Assembly: GCF_021018805.1 (NCBI RefSeq)
Contig: NC_086254.1
Location: 1,054,001 to 1,118,000 of the forward strand
From: Prinia subflava
Lineage: Eukaryota > Chordata > Aves > Passeriformes > Cisticolidae
Direction of reading: 5' to 3'
DNA: 64,000 bases
The notes under the pieces are model-generated. The model did not search any database. It was given only the letters and a program-made list of their open reading frames with translations, and was not told the DNA's origin. Positions 54,616-64,000 of this stretch are shown piece after piece (positions within the stretch are counted from its first letter, which is position 1; each line of letters starts with the position of its first letter). Both the position numbers and the translations under genes were made by a program.

Positions 54616-57600
54616 CTGGGGGTGCCAGGAATCGCTGCTGCTTGTGTCTCCAGGGCTGATTTATGGGAGAGAACTGGACAGGAGGGAATGAACAGAAGCT
54701 CAGAAAAGTCCCCTCCAGCCAGGCTCAATGAGCAAATACTCAGCAGCTGTGAGTGGAGGAGAAAAGGATTCAACAGAGCAGGGAAATAACCCGTGTTAGG
54801 GATGGGTTATGGGGTGGGGATGCACGAGTGACATTTCCTCCCTGCTTTGATGTGCTCCTCGGCTCAAAGCTCTGGGATATTGTTTTTCTTGCTGTCAACA
54901 AGGACCTCGTTCCTATCATTTAGTTCTGAGTGAGCTCGTGTTGTACTCAGGAAAAAAATGAGCTGAGTATTCCAGAGAAAGAGAATTGGGATCTTTTTGT
55001 GTGAGAGCAACCAGGGCTGTGGGGCAGGGTTGGTGTGACAGGCTGGGCAGGGGTGGATGATGTTCTAAAGCCTCTCTGGCACCCCTGACCTGCTGTAGAT
55101 GCTCAGCCGAACCTGCTCCCCTGGCTCTGTCCATCCTGACTGCTGGAGAAGATTTCTGTGAAGGGGTCCAGGAGGAGCCCCCTCTCCATGCTGGCAGGGG
55201 TCCCTGGTGGGCACAGGGTGGTCCTGGCTCCCCTTGCAGCTCAAACAGGCTGGTCTGGGCAGGGAAAATAAGCTGCAGGTGGGCTGGGAGTGCTGTGGGG
55301 CCTGGCTGCTCCAGCAGCTCTAGCACCCTCCCCCAGGAGGATTCTCCTGGGTTTTAAGGGCCAGGAGGAGCTCAGAGCCTCCAGTGTGGGAAACAATCCA
55401 TCAACAGCCCTGGGGTTTCACCCTTTAACTCCACCAGCATCTTCCAGAGAGGCACCAGGGCCTGGGGACAGGCTGGATGTGTCCCTCCTGGCCAGGCAGG
55501 ACATGTCCCTCCTGGGATGTTTGTTCCAGAGGTTGATCACCTTTGCCATAAAACTCTGCCTCAATTCCCACTGTGCAGGTTCCTTCAGCTTCCCTTCTGC
55601 CTGGAGATTTGAGAGGTTTTTGTAGACTGTGTTGGCTTCCTCTCCTAAATCCTTGTCACCTGAAAAGGTTTTTTTTTTTTTTGGGATCCCTGGTGTCCTG
55701 TAGAGATGCTTGGCCCACAGGAGGGAACGGGAGGCTGGGCTTCCCCGGGGGCAAAACCGATTTTTTCATGTTTCCAGGTGAATTATTAGAGGTGAGAAGA
55801 GATTAAAGATTTTTGTTGTGTTGCTGGCTTTCTTTTTTTTTTACTTTATAACAGCAACTCAGAGGCTTTCCAAACCTGGAAGATGGAAATTTTTTACTAA
55901 TCTTGGTTAAACACAACTGGGGGCAGCAGCAGTGACAGAAAGTGGAAGAGGGCAGGAAAAATCTGGGGATTTCTGTCTGCAGAAGGTGAGGATGAGTTTG
56001 GGAGTCGAGAGGAAATGCCGGTGAGTCAGCGGTGCTGGTTCTTTAATCGGGCACTTTAAGCCTGTTTGGAGTGGAAAGGGTCTTTATCCCCTTGTGAGTG
56101 CCGCTCTTGCCTTGGGGACAGACACGGAGTTATCAGGTCCTTGCAGTCCTCTCCTCCCAGCGCTTCGAGCTGGGGATCAGCCCCAGCCACAGTTCAAAAA
56201 TAACAAACAACTCTGATTTCTCTGTCCCCCTGTGCTCTCACATGTGCAGCTCCCAGACAGAACTGTTGGATTTTATACCTGACCTGGCACCTTCAGTTCT
56301 CCCTTCCTGCCGGGATTCAAAGCAGCAGCAGCAGTTTAGAGATCTGGTGTCTTTTCAAGTGCCCTTTCTCTGCTTTTTCATTTCGAATTTACTGCAGAAG
56401 GTGGGAAAAAACCCCAGCACAAAACCTTCTGAAGCTCCAAGTGCTTTGTAGTTCTTGAACGTGGAAGTTTGTGGCTCCTGGGGTGCTGTGCATTACATGA
56501 GGTTGTCACTCAGATCTTGTTTTCTGCCTTGCAGAGGATTTTTTTCTCCCCACTTACATCTTTGAATGCTGAGAATGATCTGTTTGTAAAGGCTTTTTTA
56601 CCCAGTGATCACCATGAGGAGCTTTATTGTTGGTATCCCAACTCAGTGTGTGCCAGATCTGCATTTCCTGCCTGAGTTAGAGAAGCATTCTCTTAGGTTT
56701 ATGCCAATAAATGATCAGAGACAGCCAAAATGCCATGAAAGTGTGCTGAGGGCATGTGGGCTGTGAGGGGTCAGGACTGGGAATGGTCCCTGGAGGTCAA
56801 TTTGGATTTTACCTGGATCCCCACCAGCAGATGTTCAGTGAATCTCACGTGTGTGGGTTTAAATCTCCTGTTTGCAGTCCATAAATCCTTGTGAAAGGTG
56901 GGATTTGTCTGGATGGATTCATTTTCTGAAAATGTGTATCTAATACGTTTGGAAAGCTGGGTCTAACTTCTGATAGCCACCCAAGGAAGTGGGAGCCCTC
57001 CTGTGTCCCAGAAAAGCTCTCAGAAGGAGCTTTAGGGCTCCCAGCACTCAGCCCGGTGACTGCAGCCCAGGCTGAGCAAACCTGGCTCTCCAAACCAGCC
57101 CGGGGTGTTCAGTGCCCTGTGCAGGCTCAGCAGCAGCCTCTGCTCTCTCTCCTTTGTAAATATCCCAAATGTGCCTTCCTGGGGGTTTGGGGCTCTGAGA
57201 TCAGCAAAGATTGGGATCAGCAGTCAGCTAACACGGGCTTCCTCCAGGACTGGCCTCCCTGGGAGGATCTATTTTAGGGCCTTTTAGAAGAGCCAGACTT
57301 GATTTTTCCCCATCCCGAGGCTCCTTCCAAGGCCACTTCTCTCTGTGGTACAGAACGAGCCTGCTCTCAGTCCTGGCTCTCTTCACACCCCTGAGCTGAG
57401 CCTGATTAAACCAGACTTGGGCACTCCATATCTGCAGCTTCACCCTCCCCACCCTGCCGAGCTCTGCATCCTCCTGGAGCCCTGCGGGCTGTGCCGCTGG
57501 TGGCTCGGATTGCGCTCCACGTGCCAAGTCTGTGCGCAAAGTAAATTAAAAAAGAAAAAATCTTTAAAGCTATTGTTAGCAGCGGGGAACGCAGGTGACA

Positions 57601-59444
57601 AGGGACAAAGTGACTCTTCCCAGCACAAGGATTTTGTCTTCCCTGAACTGGGCTGGCTTCAAGGCAGCTGTGGGGATTTAGTCCAGCTCAGCCTTTCCCA
57701 TGCCAGAGGTTAAGCCAGGTCTAATCACGACCCTCAGCTGTCACAGGAGAAGGAGAGGAATGGACAGCACCATGGAAAAGGACCAGAAATAGCAATGGAG
57801 CCTCTTTGGGAGGCTGGTGGTGCCCCCTGGCTGGTGCCTCATGGAGGATCAGATAACTTAGGGGTTCCACAGGTGACACCAGGGCTCTGCTGTCCCCTTG
57901 GATCCAGCTGGAGATCACACAGCCTCTCTCCGAGGACACCAGCAGTGGACAGCTCTGGGGAAAATGGGATAATTTCCTCCAAAGTCCTTGCTCTTCTTTG
58001 CTTTAGATGTTCAAATATTGCTGTGCCCAGGGAGAAGCATCTTTAACACCATCACTTCATTTGATGAATTTTTAAAGGGTTTAAAAGTGACCTCAGGGAC
58101 TTCCCAGCTCCTGTTCCAGTTTCCCAACCATCTGGCTGCTGCCTGGATTTTCAATATATTCCTGTATTCCTTTCAGCCCTGAGAAACGGCTAAGAGAACA
58201 AAGCTTGTGCTGGGACTCCATTCCTGTGTCCTTGGCCATCCATGGATGCTTTCCATCCCTCCAGCTCAGACTCCCTCAGCCCAGTCTGTGGCAGAGCTGG
58301 AAATCTCCATTTTATCCTCATCCCACTTCTTCTCATTCCTGCCTGCTCTGTTTGACACCACAGGGCTCAACATCCAGCTTGGGATCCTGCCAGGGTGCTC
58401 CCAAGCCCTGGGATCCATGGAATTCCAGCTCCATGGGGAAGGCAAACACAGGACTCTGGCTGGGTAGGACACCCAGGCAGTGCCCAGGATGTGTGTTCCA
58501 ACCCTCAGGCTGGAAAACCAGGATGGAGTCCCCAGGATGGATTCCTTGGCATCCTTTGGGCTGCACACGGGAGAGAGGGGAGCAAGGAACCTCTTCTGAA
58601 GTGGTGACCACCCAGGGAGGACCAGGATCGGCAGAAATTGATCCCAGCTCCATCTCAGAGATGGATTCTGGAGCTGATAATGGTTGTGTGGGGTTTCATG
58701 AGCTCTGAAAGCCTTTTTGGGAAGAGCAGCACAGGGGCTGGTGAGCCAAGGGAACCACAGACGTGAGCAGTGTGGAGATGGCTTTTTTTCATCCTGATGG
58801 AATATTGCCTATGAAAATCTTCCCAGTTCCACAAACGTGGCTGTGCTGAGAGGCAGGAGCAAGGCTGGCAGTGCATGGTGGGGCTGGGACCTGCTGGGAG
58901 CCTGGCACAGGGACGGGAACCTGCCAGGGGACCATGGGGACATGTCCACAGACTTGGATGAGGGGTTCTCTGAGGTACCATGGGGACATTTCCACACACT
59001 TGGTTGGTTCTTTGAGGGCCTTCTGGTTCAGTGTCAGTGTTTTTGTGGTATTTTCATGATACTATTCAAGGAGATTTCCCTGGTCCCAAATCCCCATGCT
59101 GCATTTGGTTTGCAAGTTGCCCGGTGGGAAACGTGTCTGTGGTGGAGAGCAAAGCCCCCAGCCCAGCCCCCTGCTCAGGGGTTGTTGGACAGCTCTGGAG
59201 AAGGGGCAAGAGCCCCAGTGCCACCCCGAGGAGGGGCCACAGTGCTCAGATGGAACATTTGAAGATGGAAAACCCATCGGTGCTCTGCCCCCAGCCCCAG
59301 CACGGGGATGGAGCAGGAGCACCACTCCACCCACGGCTGGAGCTCCCCAGGGTCTTGCTGGGCACGGGGAGCAGCAGCCACAGGGGAGCTGGAGGGTTCT
59401 GTGTTTCTGACATGGACATTCGGGCTGCATTCAAAGTGAGCCCA
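54616..59444. other. Intronic sequence, no gene seen
   Basis: Mostly unique sequence. At about 55500-55610 the phrases 'tgttccagaggttgatcacc' and 'tttgccataaaactctgcct' look like an old minus-strand CR1 relic. T-runs occur at 55667-55681 and 55832-55841. No exon is recognised. Confidence 0.45.
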
Positions 59445-59610
59445 TCCCAGAATGGCTTGGGTGGGAGGGACCCATCCAGTGCCACCCCTGCCATGGGCAG
59501 GGGCACCTCCCACTGTCCCAGGATGCTCCAACCTGGCCCCGAACACGTTCAGGGATGGGAATTCCAGCCTGGACTGCTCTGGCTGTGCCAGGACAGCCCT
59601 TTTATCTCAG
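59445..59610 (-). mobile_element. CR1 LINE 3' fragment
   Basis: Reverse-complement CR1 3' end: 'cccatcccagaatggcttgg', 'gtgggagggacccatccagt', 'gccacccctgccatgggcag', 'cacctcccactgtcccagga' and 'tgctccaacctggccccgaa'. Confidence 0.9.
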
Positions 59611-60334
59611 ACAGGCATCGAGCACCTGCATAAAGCTTTTACAGATTCCAGCCTCAGGGGCTTTCCCACCCGGTGCTTTGGAGATCTCCCATGCCTGCCC
59701 CTCGTGGGCCCCTTTTCACTGTTTTTTCCCCCCTTTCAGGCTTGAGTTTGGCTGCAGGTTTCTGTCTGAGGGTGCTGAGTGTTCCTGAGGAACAGCCACA
59801 CATCCCTGGGGGCCTCTGGCACAGGAGCTGCTGCTGGGCCCCTTTGGAGCACCCCTTGTTGGAGGTGGGAGGTGCTGGACTCCAGAGGGTCTGCAAGGTT
59901 TCTGCTCAGTGACATTACAGCTTTAAAAAAACCTAATATATCTGGGCAGCAGAATTTAATCCAGGATTTCTCATTCCAGGGTATCATGGCTCTCTTCCAG
60001 CACTAAAACACACCACAGGATCCAGGTAGGAGCTGATTTTCAGCTCTTCAGCCCTCAGGGGAGAGGCATTGTCATTTTTTTAATGGCTGTAGAAGCCCAG
60101 GCTGTGAAAGCGATTTCAGGAATGCTTTAAATCCATGGTTTGCTGCTATTCCATCTGTGGCTGAGCTCAGGGACTGCAGGGCTGGAGTTTCCTTCTTTCA
60201 GGGGCTGGGGCAGGGGGTGTCAGACCCCAGCCCCATGGACTCACCAAACACCGAGTCTGAGTGCAAGCTCAGCCCAGGGGGAGGATCAAACCCCTTTCCA
60301 ATGACTTGAAAAATCAGTGTAATTGCTTTTAGTG
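59611..60334. other. Intronic unique sequence
   Basis: Nothing recognised. There is a short AT-rich patch near 59925-59960. Confidence 0.45.
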
Positions 60335-60402
60335 ATTCTTGGGGTTGTCCAAGAGTTGGACTTGATGACCCTTGTGGGTCCCTTCCAACTCTGTGATTAC
60401 CC
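60335..60402 (+). mobile_element. CR1 LINE 3' terminus
   Basis: Only the last 65 or so bases of a plus-strand CR1 are kept: 'ttggggttgtccaagagttg', 'gacttgatgacccttgtggg' and 'tcccttccaactctgtgatt'. This is an extreme 5' truncation, common for the family. Confidence 0.88.
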
Positions 60403-61679
60403 TGGGGGGGTGATTATCCAGAGAAAACAGGAATTGGTCGCTGCCTGATTGGTTTGTGGTGGGCCTGGAAACAAATGAAGGTGGTGCAAAGGCCTGGAGG
60501 TGTCTCTGCAGTGATACCAGAGCTGGCATTGCCTCTGAGTGTCCCTTGGCCAGGTAAAATTCCCATTTTAGTGCCGAGCAGGTGTCAGAGGGAGCAACGT
60601 CTCAGAGTGAAACCCGTGAATTGGCAAGGGCTGGGAAATTACAGATGTGCTTAATGGAACAGAACCCCTTGTTTACGTTTCTAATGTGCTGCTGGAGCAA
60701 ACTGCCTCCCAAATAAAAATACTTAAAGTTACGATTAGGATTTATTTACATAATTACTGCCAGAGAAATTCCTGGAACGTGCTGAGCAGCACAAGAGGAA
60801 CCTCCTGGCTCTCCCTCTGTGCTTGCCCATGTCTCCAGGTTGGTTTGCTGTTGGGGGGTCTGTCAAAGCTGTTCCCAGCCCAGGGAGGCAGGGAGGCTTT
60901 TGTTCCCAAATGAATCCATCTATATTGTCTGTATGTTTGGTTTGCTGGCTGTGGCTGAGGCAGAGCCAGCTCATCCTGGTGATTGTGCTGTTGGCTGGAG
61001 CAGCATTCCTGGGCTGGCACCTCTCTCCTGGGGCACAGAACCTGGCAGCACCGAGGGTGCCCTTGGGCTCTGCTCCCTGAGGTGAGGGAGCCCCTGCCCT
61101 GTGCACTGGGAGCAGTGGTGGCTTTCAGAGCTACTCCCAGCCTGTCCTGGCCACCTCCAGCCCCGGGGAGTCCCTGCCCAGCTCTGGGTGGCTCTGGGGA
61201 CTCTGCTGATTTATTTCTGCTGGAAATGTGCAGCCCAAAGCACAATAGGCCCGGGACAGGCTTGTGCTGATTAAATCCAGCCCTGGGCATGACAAATCTT
61301 CCTCTTAATATTTCAATTTACTTTGGCAAACTCGCGCCCTCATCGTGTCTCCTAAATCACAGGGTGAGTGCTGCTGACAGAAATTCCCACTCCTGGCTGG
61401 GCAGTGCCTGCTCTTCCCTGGGGTTGGGACCTGTGGGGTTTGCAAACTCCTCCCTGCTCCAGCCTCCCATGGAGCAGGATTTTTCCTCAGCTGTCAGATT
61501 TGGGAGATGGGAATTTTCTTTGTGCTGGAATGTGGATGTTCTCCTCTCGGTGGGGTGTGGAGCTGGGGCCCTGCACTGACAAACACCTTACTCAGGGTGC
61601 TTGGCTGAACCCTCTGAGGGAGCTGCATGCTCCTAGTGGGGTCTCAGGGGTGTCCAGACCCTCCCATGCCTTTGGAAGT
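60403..61679. other. Intronic unique sequence
   Basis: No gene is seen. The stretch 60700-60780 is AT-rich with TTTATTTACATAATTACTGCC and may be regulatory. Confidence 0.45.
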
Positions 61680-61855
61680 TGTGCTGCTGGGCAGCACTTG
61701 GAGCTGCCCCTGCATCCCTGGCAGTGCCCAAGGCCAGGCTGGATGGGGTTTGGAGCAGCCTGGGACAGTGGAAGGTGTCCCTGCCATGGCAGGGGTGGTT
61801 CAGGATGCGTTTTAAGGTTCTCTCCAACCCAAACACTCCACGATGCTCTAACCTT
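61680..61855 (+). mobile_element. CR1 LINE 3' end
   Basis: Plus-strand CR1: 'ctgcatccctggcagtgccc', 'aaggccaggctggatggggt', 'cagcctgggacagtggaagg', 'tgtccctgccatggcagggg' and 'gttctctccaacccaaacac', ending 'tccacgatgctctaacc'. It lies only about 330 bases before the CALN1 coding exon. Confidence 0.92.
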
Positions 61856-62185
61856 TTACAGGCAGCTCAGTGCAGACCTCTATGTTCTCTGTAGTTATTC
61901 CCAAGGCTGAGATCTGCAGTCTGAGTGTTGGGGAATCCTGCTTTCCTAAAGCTCCACTGCTCTGGCTCCCCTCACTCCTCTCCAGCACCCAGAGGCAGCA
62001 GCTGCTTTGCTGTTTGTTTGCCCAGCTCCTGCCTCAGGCCCTGGGTCCGAGCTCAGCCCACCGCTCCCACACCCAGCTGCAGCCCGGGCTGCTGGTCCAG
62101 CCCCTCCTCCGGGCCAGGCTTTGCTCCATGCCCATCAAAGCAGGCAGATAACGACAATCACCCTCTTTCTCCGGTTTCCTGGCAG

Positions 62186-62310
62186 GGAGAAGATGCCATT
62201 CCACCATGTGACAGCTGGCTTGTTGTACAAGGGCAATTACCTGAACCGCTCGCTCTCGGCCGGCAGCGACAGCGAGCAGCTGGCCAACATCTCCGTGGAG
62301 GAGCTGGATG
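62186..62310 (+). CDS. CALN1: CALN1 exon with the short-isoform start
   Basis: The exon runs from the acceptor CCTGGCAG|GGAGAAG to the donor GGATG|GTGAGT. ATG at 62193 opens MPFHHVTAGLLYKGNYLN, and the 39 codons plus one base end ANISVEELD. This matches, as far as I recall it residue for residue, the first 39 residues of vertebrate calneuron-1 (CaBP8). In the long isoform the exon is entered in phase 2 and reads (W)EKM first. Calneurons are EF-hand calcium sensors anchored by a carboxy-terminal membrane segment at the trans-Golgi network in neurons, where they restrain phosphatidylinositol 4-kinase III beta at low calcium. No EF-hand lies in this exon. The first helix begins at its right edge (EELD, next codon starting G). 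A at -3 gives ATG 62193 an adequate context. Frame, splice sites and identity are all clear. Confidence 0.97.
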
Positions 62311-64000
62311 GTGAGTGCTGCCCGGGGCTCTGGGGGGAGGAAGGCTCCTCTGCACCTTCTCCATGGTGTCCTGTGCATGGAAGGCAGGTGGGAAGTGGGA
62401 TGGCTCAGCAGACCAGGGGCATGGAGAATGTCCCCAACCAAAGTTGTGTTGGGAGCCGTGGAGGGATTTTAGTCGCGGTTTTTGTCCTTCTGCAGCTTTT
62501 TGAAACATTAAGCCTGCATTTTATGGGCAGAATGAGAAAATTTAGGTTCACACTGTCCCAAAGATGTCTGTAGTCTTCCCTGGGACCCTGCAGAGCTGAG
62601 TCTGTTCTTCCCACCAAGTCTCATGTGCTTTGAGGCCTTCCCAAAGGGAGGTTCCTCTTCATGTCTCAAGGTAAGAAGATGCATGGAGGTAGCTCGGGGC
62701 TTAAAAGAGCTTTAAAATTCCATTTTCCAGATCAGTGGTAGGGAGCACAGAGCAGCCTTAGTCTGGCACAGGCCATCAGGAAAGTTGTCCACGTGTGCTG
62801 CCTGGAGGATCCCATCATTTTCCCCCTGGTAGTTGTTGTTAATCCCCTCTGCCCTGGACCAGGATGCGTAGCCAGGTACTCCTCATCTGGTTTCGGGGGG
62901 AAAAGTCTCTTTTGTAGAGGATTTGTGGCTCACCAGGGTAATTTCTGAGTTAAATAATTAGAGTTAATGTTGTTGACAGCCGGTCTTTGAGCATTGTGGA
63001 ATGAATTGGAGCTCTTGGTTTGCTCTCCAGTGGACACTTGGTACAAGCCATGGTCAGAATCAGGAGAACTTTTTGAGGGAAGGATCAAGGGAAGGGTGCA
63101 AGATGGAACTGGTCCTTCCGGGACAGCCTGGAGGCATTTTGGAAAAACAGGAGGCCAACATTTCTGCCCACCCTGGCCCTTTTCTTGTGTGCTTTGGTAA
63201 ATCAGACACTAATTTCCCAGCCTTTCCAACTCGGAGCCTTTGGATTTGGGTTTGTGAGCTTTACATGAATTTAGCTCAGGTACCAACAGTGTTTTCCTCT
63301 TCCCAATGAGGGTGTGAGGACACAGCTCAGGTGAGAGACAACCTGAGAAACCACTTCAGTGCAGCTCAGCTCAGAGCCAGGCACTCCAGGGCTGCCAAGG
63401 TCACTTTCTGGGCTCTTCCCCTGGAGCTTGGCTTGAAGGTTTGAGTACAGCTGAACTGAGCTGGCTCAGCAGCTCCTCATCCCAAAGATGCCAATAGCGT
63501 GGCCAGGCACAGCTTTGCCTTGTCCCTGTGCAGGGTCAGGGGGCTGGGAGCACACACCAGGAGGGAGGAGGTCCTGCAGCTCACTCCAAGCACAGACAAG
63601 GATCTTCTGTTGTCCCTGTCGCGACTGAAGCACGGCTGCTGCCATTGCCTGTCAGACTGGCAGAGACGTGGCAGGAGCTGCTTGAAGCTGGCAGGGCCGG
63701 GAGGGCACGGGGGATGCTCGTCCCTGCCTCGCTTCCATGCCTCCCTTTCGCAAGGAACGGGCTGGGTGAGGGGAGGAAATCCCGCCTCAGTTCCACCCTC
63801 CCCGGCTGTCCCCGGTCCCCGTGCGGATCCCGGCGCCCTCGGGCATCGCTGTGTCCGCGGGAGGAGCGGGAGCCCAGCCCCGCCTGCCCCGGGGGAATCC
63901 GGCGCTCCAGAGCTGCGATGGGCGCCCTTAATTACGGGCAAATGCGGGAATTTCGGCGTGGAGGAGCCGCCTTTGGAGAAGGAGCAGCCGAGCGCTGCTG
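62311..64000 (+). other. CALN1: Start of the next CALN1 intron
   Basis: Begins GTGAGTGCTG, a consensus donor. No further exon is recognised before the window ends. From about 63690 CG dinucleotides rise (for example CCGGTCCCCGTGCGGATCCCGGCG near 63811-63834), so another CpG-rich patch begins and is cut by the window edge. Confidence 0.7.

Larger units (their letters stand above)
40484..62185 (+). other. CALN1: CALN1 intron, GC-AG type, 21.7 kb
   Basis: The 5' end is GCAAGTGCTT and the 3' end is CTTTCTCCGGTTTCCTGGCAG, a strong pyrimidine tract and AG. The GC donor carries the full AAGT continuation that GC donors normally need. The nearby GT at 40488 would shift the frame on entry to the next exon. 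The intron holds several CR1 copies, A-rich tracts, AT-rich enhancer-like blocks and a large CpG island at 48.0-48.9 kb. Confidence 0.8.

Noticed and set aside
1..64000. tRNA, rRNA, snRNA, microRNA hairpin or CRISPR arrays
   Set aside because: I looked for cloverleaf boxes, conserved small-RNA phrases and regularly spaced repeats with unique spacers and found none. All regular arrays here are contiguous tandem repeats without spacers.
62311..64000. A further CALN1 exon after 62310
   Set aside because: The next exon should encode the first EF-hand (E-I-R-E-A-F-type helix and a D-x-D-x-N/D-G loop). No frame to 64000 shows it.

Overview
This window is vertebrate nuclear DNA, almost certainly from a bird and probably a songbird. 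The main evidence is more than a dozen CR1 LINE fragments on both strands, one LTR built like those of avian alpharetrovirus-type elements, GC-rich sequence with several dense CpG islands, and two recognisable exons of a neuronal vertebrate gene. There are no bacterial-style genes: the many long open frames are GC-driven and match no family I recognise.

The only protein-coding gene I can name is CALN1 (calneuron-1, also CaBP8), on the + strand. Its 5' part occupies roughly the last 24 kb. A first coding exon for the long amino terminus lies at 40362-40483 inside a CpG-rich promoter region (about 39150-40780). The exon carrying the start of the short isoform, MPFHHVTAGLLYKGNYLN..., lies at 62186-62310. 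They join in frame across a 21.7-kb intron only if the donor is the non-canonical GC of GCAAGT, which makes this a GC-AG intron. The EF-hand and carboxy-terminal membrane-anchor exons lie beyond the right edge.

Layout. 1-10.5 kb: non-coding, with one minus-strand retroviral LTR (4952-5254) and CR1 fragments. 10.5-22.5 kb: non-coding with three CpG-rich patches. Two of these contain short ATG-started open segments ending in splice donors of the same phase as the CALN1 first exon; they are candidate alternative first exons, unproven. 22.5-39 kb: non-coding, with a CR1 whose interior grew into a 41-bp minisatellite (26791-27035), a near-identical 462-bp duplication (31236-31697 and 35474-35935), and AT-rich blocks that look like conserved non-coding elements. 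39-40.8 kb: CALN1 promoter and first exon. 40.8-62.2 kb: CALN1 intron, with CR1 copies, A-rich tracts, AT-rich enhancer-like blocks and a strong CpG island at about 48.0-48.9 kb that could be the promoter of the short isoform. 62.3-64 kb: start of the next CALN1 intron.

How the parts fit: everything supported as functional points to the 5' regulatory end of one large brain gene, with several possible promoters feeding the exon at 62186. I found no novel multi-gene system. The most useful observations are the GC-AG intron, the overlapping upstream ORF and paired E-boxes at the promoter, the phase-compatible candidate first exons, and the recent duplication whose only two differences are both CpG-to-TpG changes.
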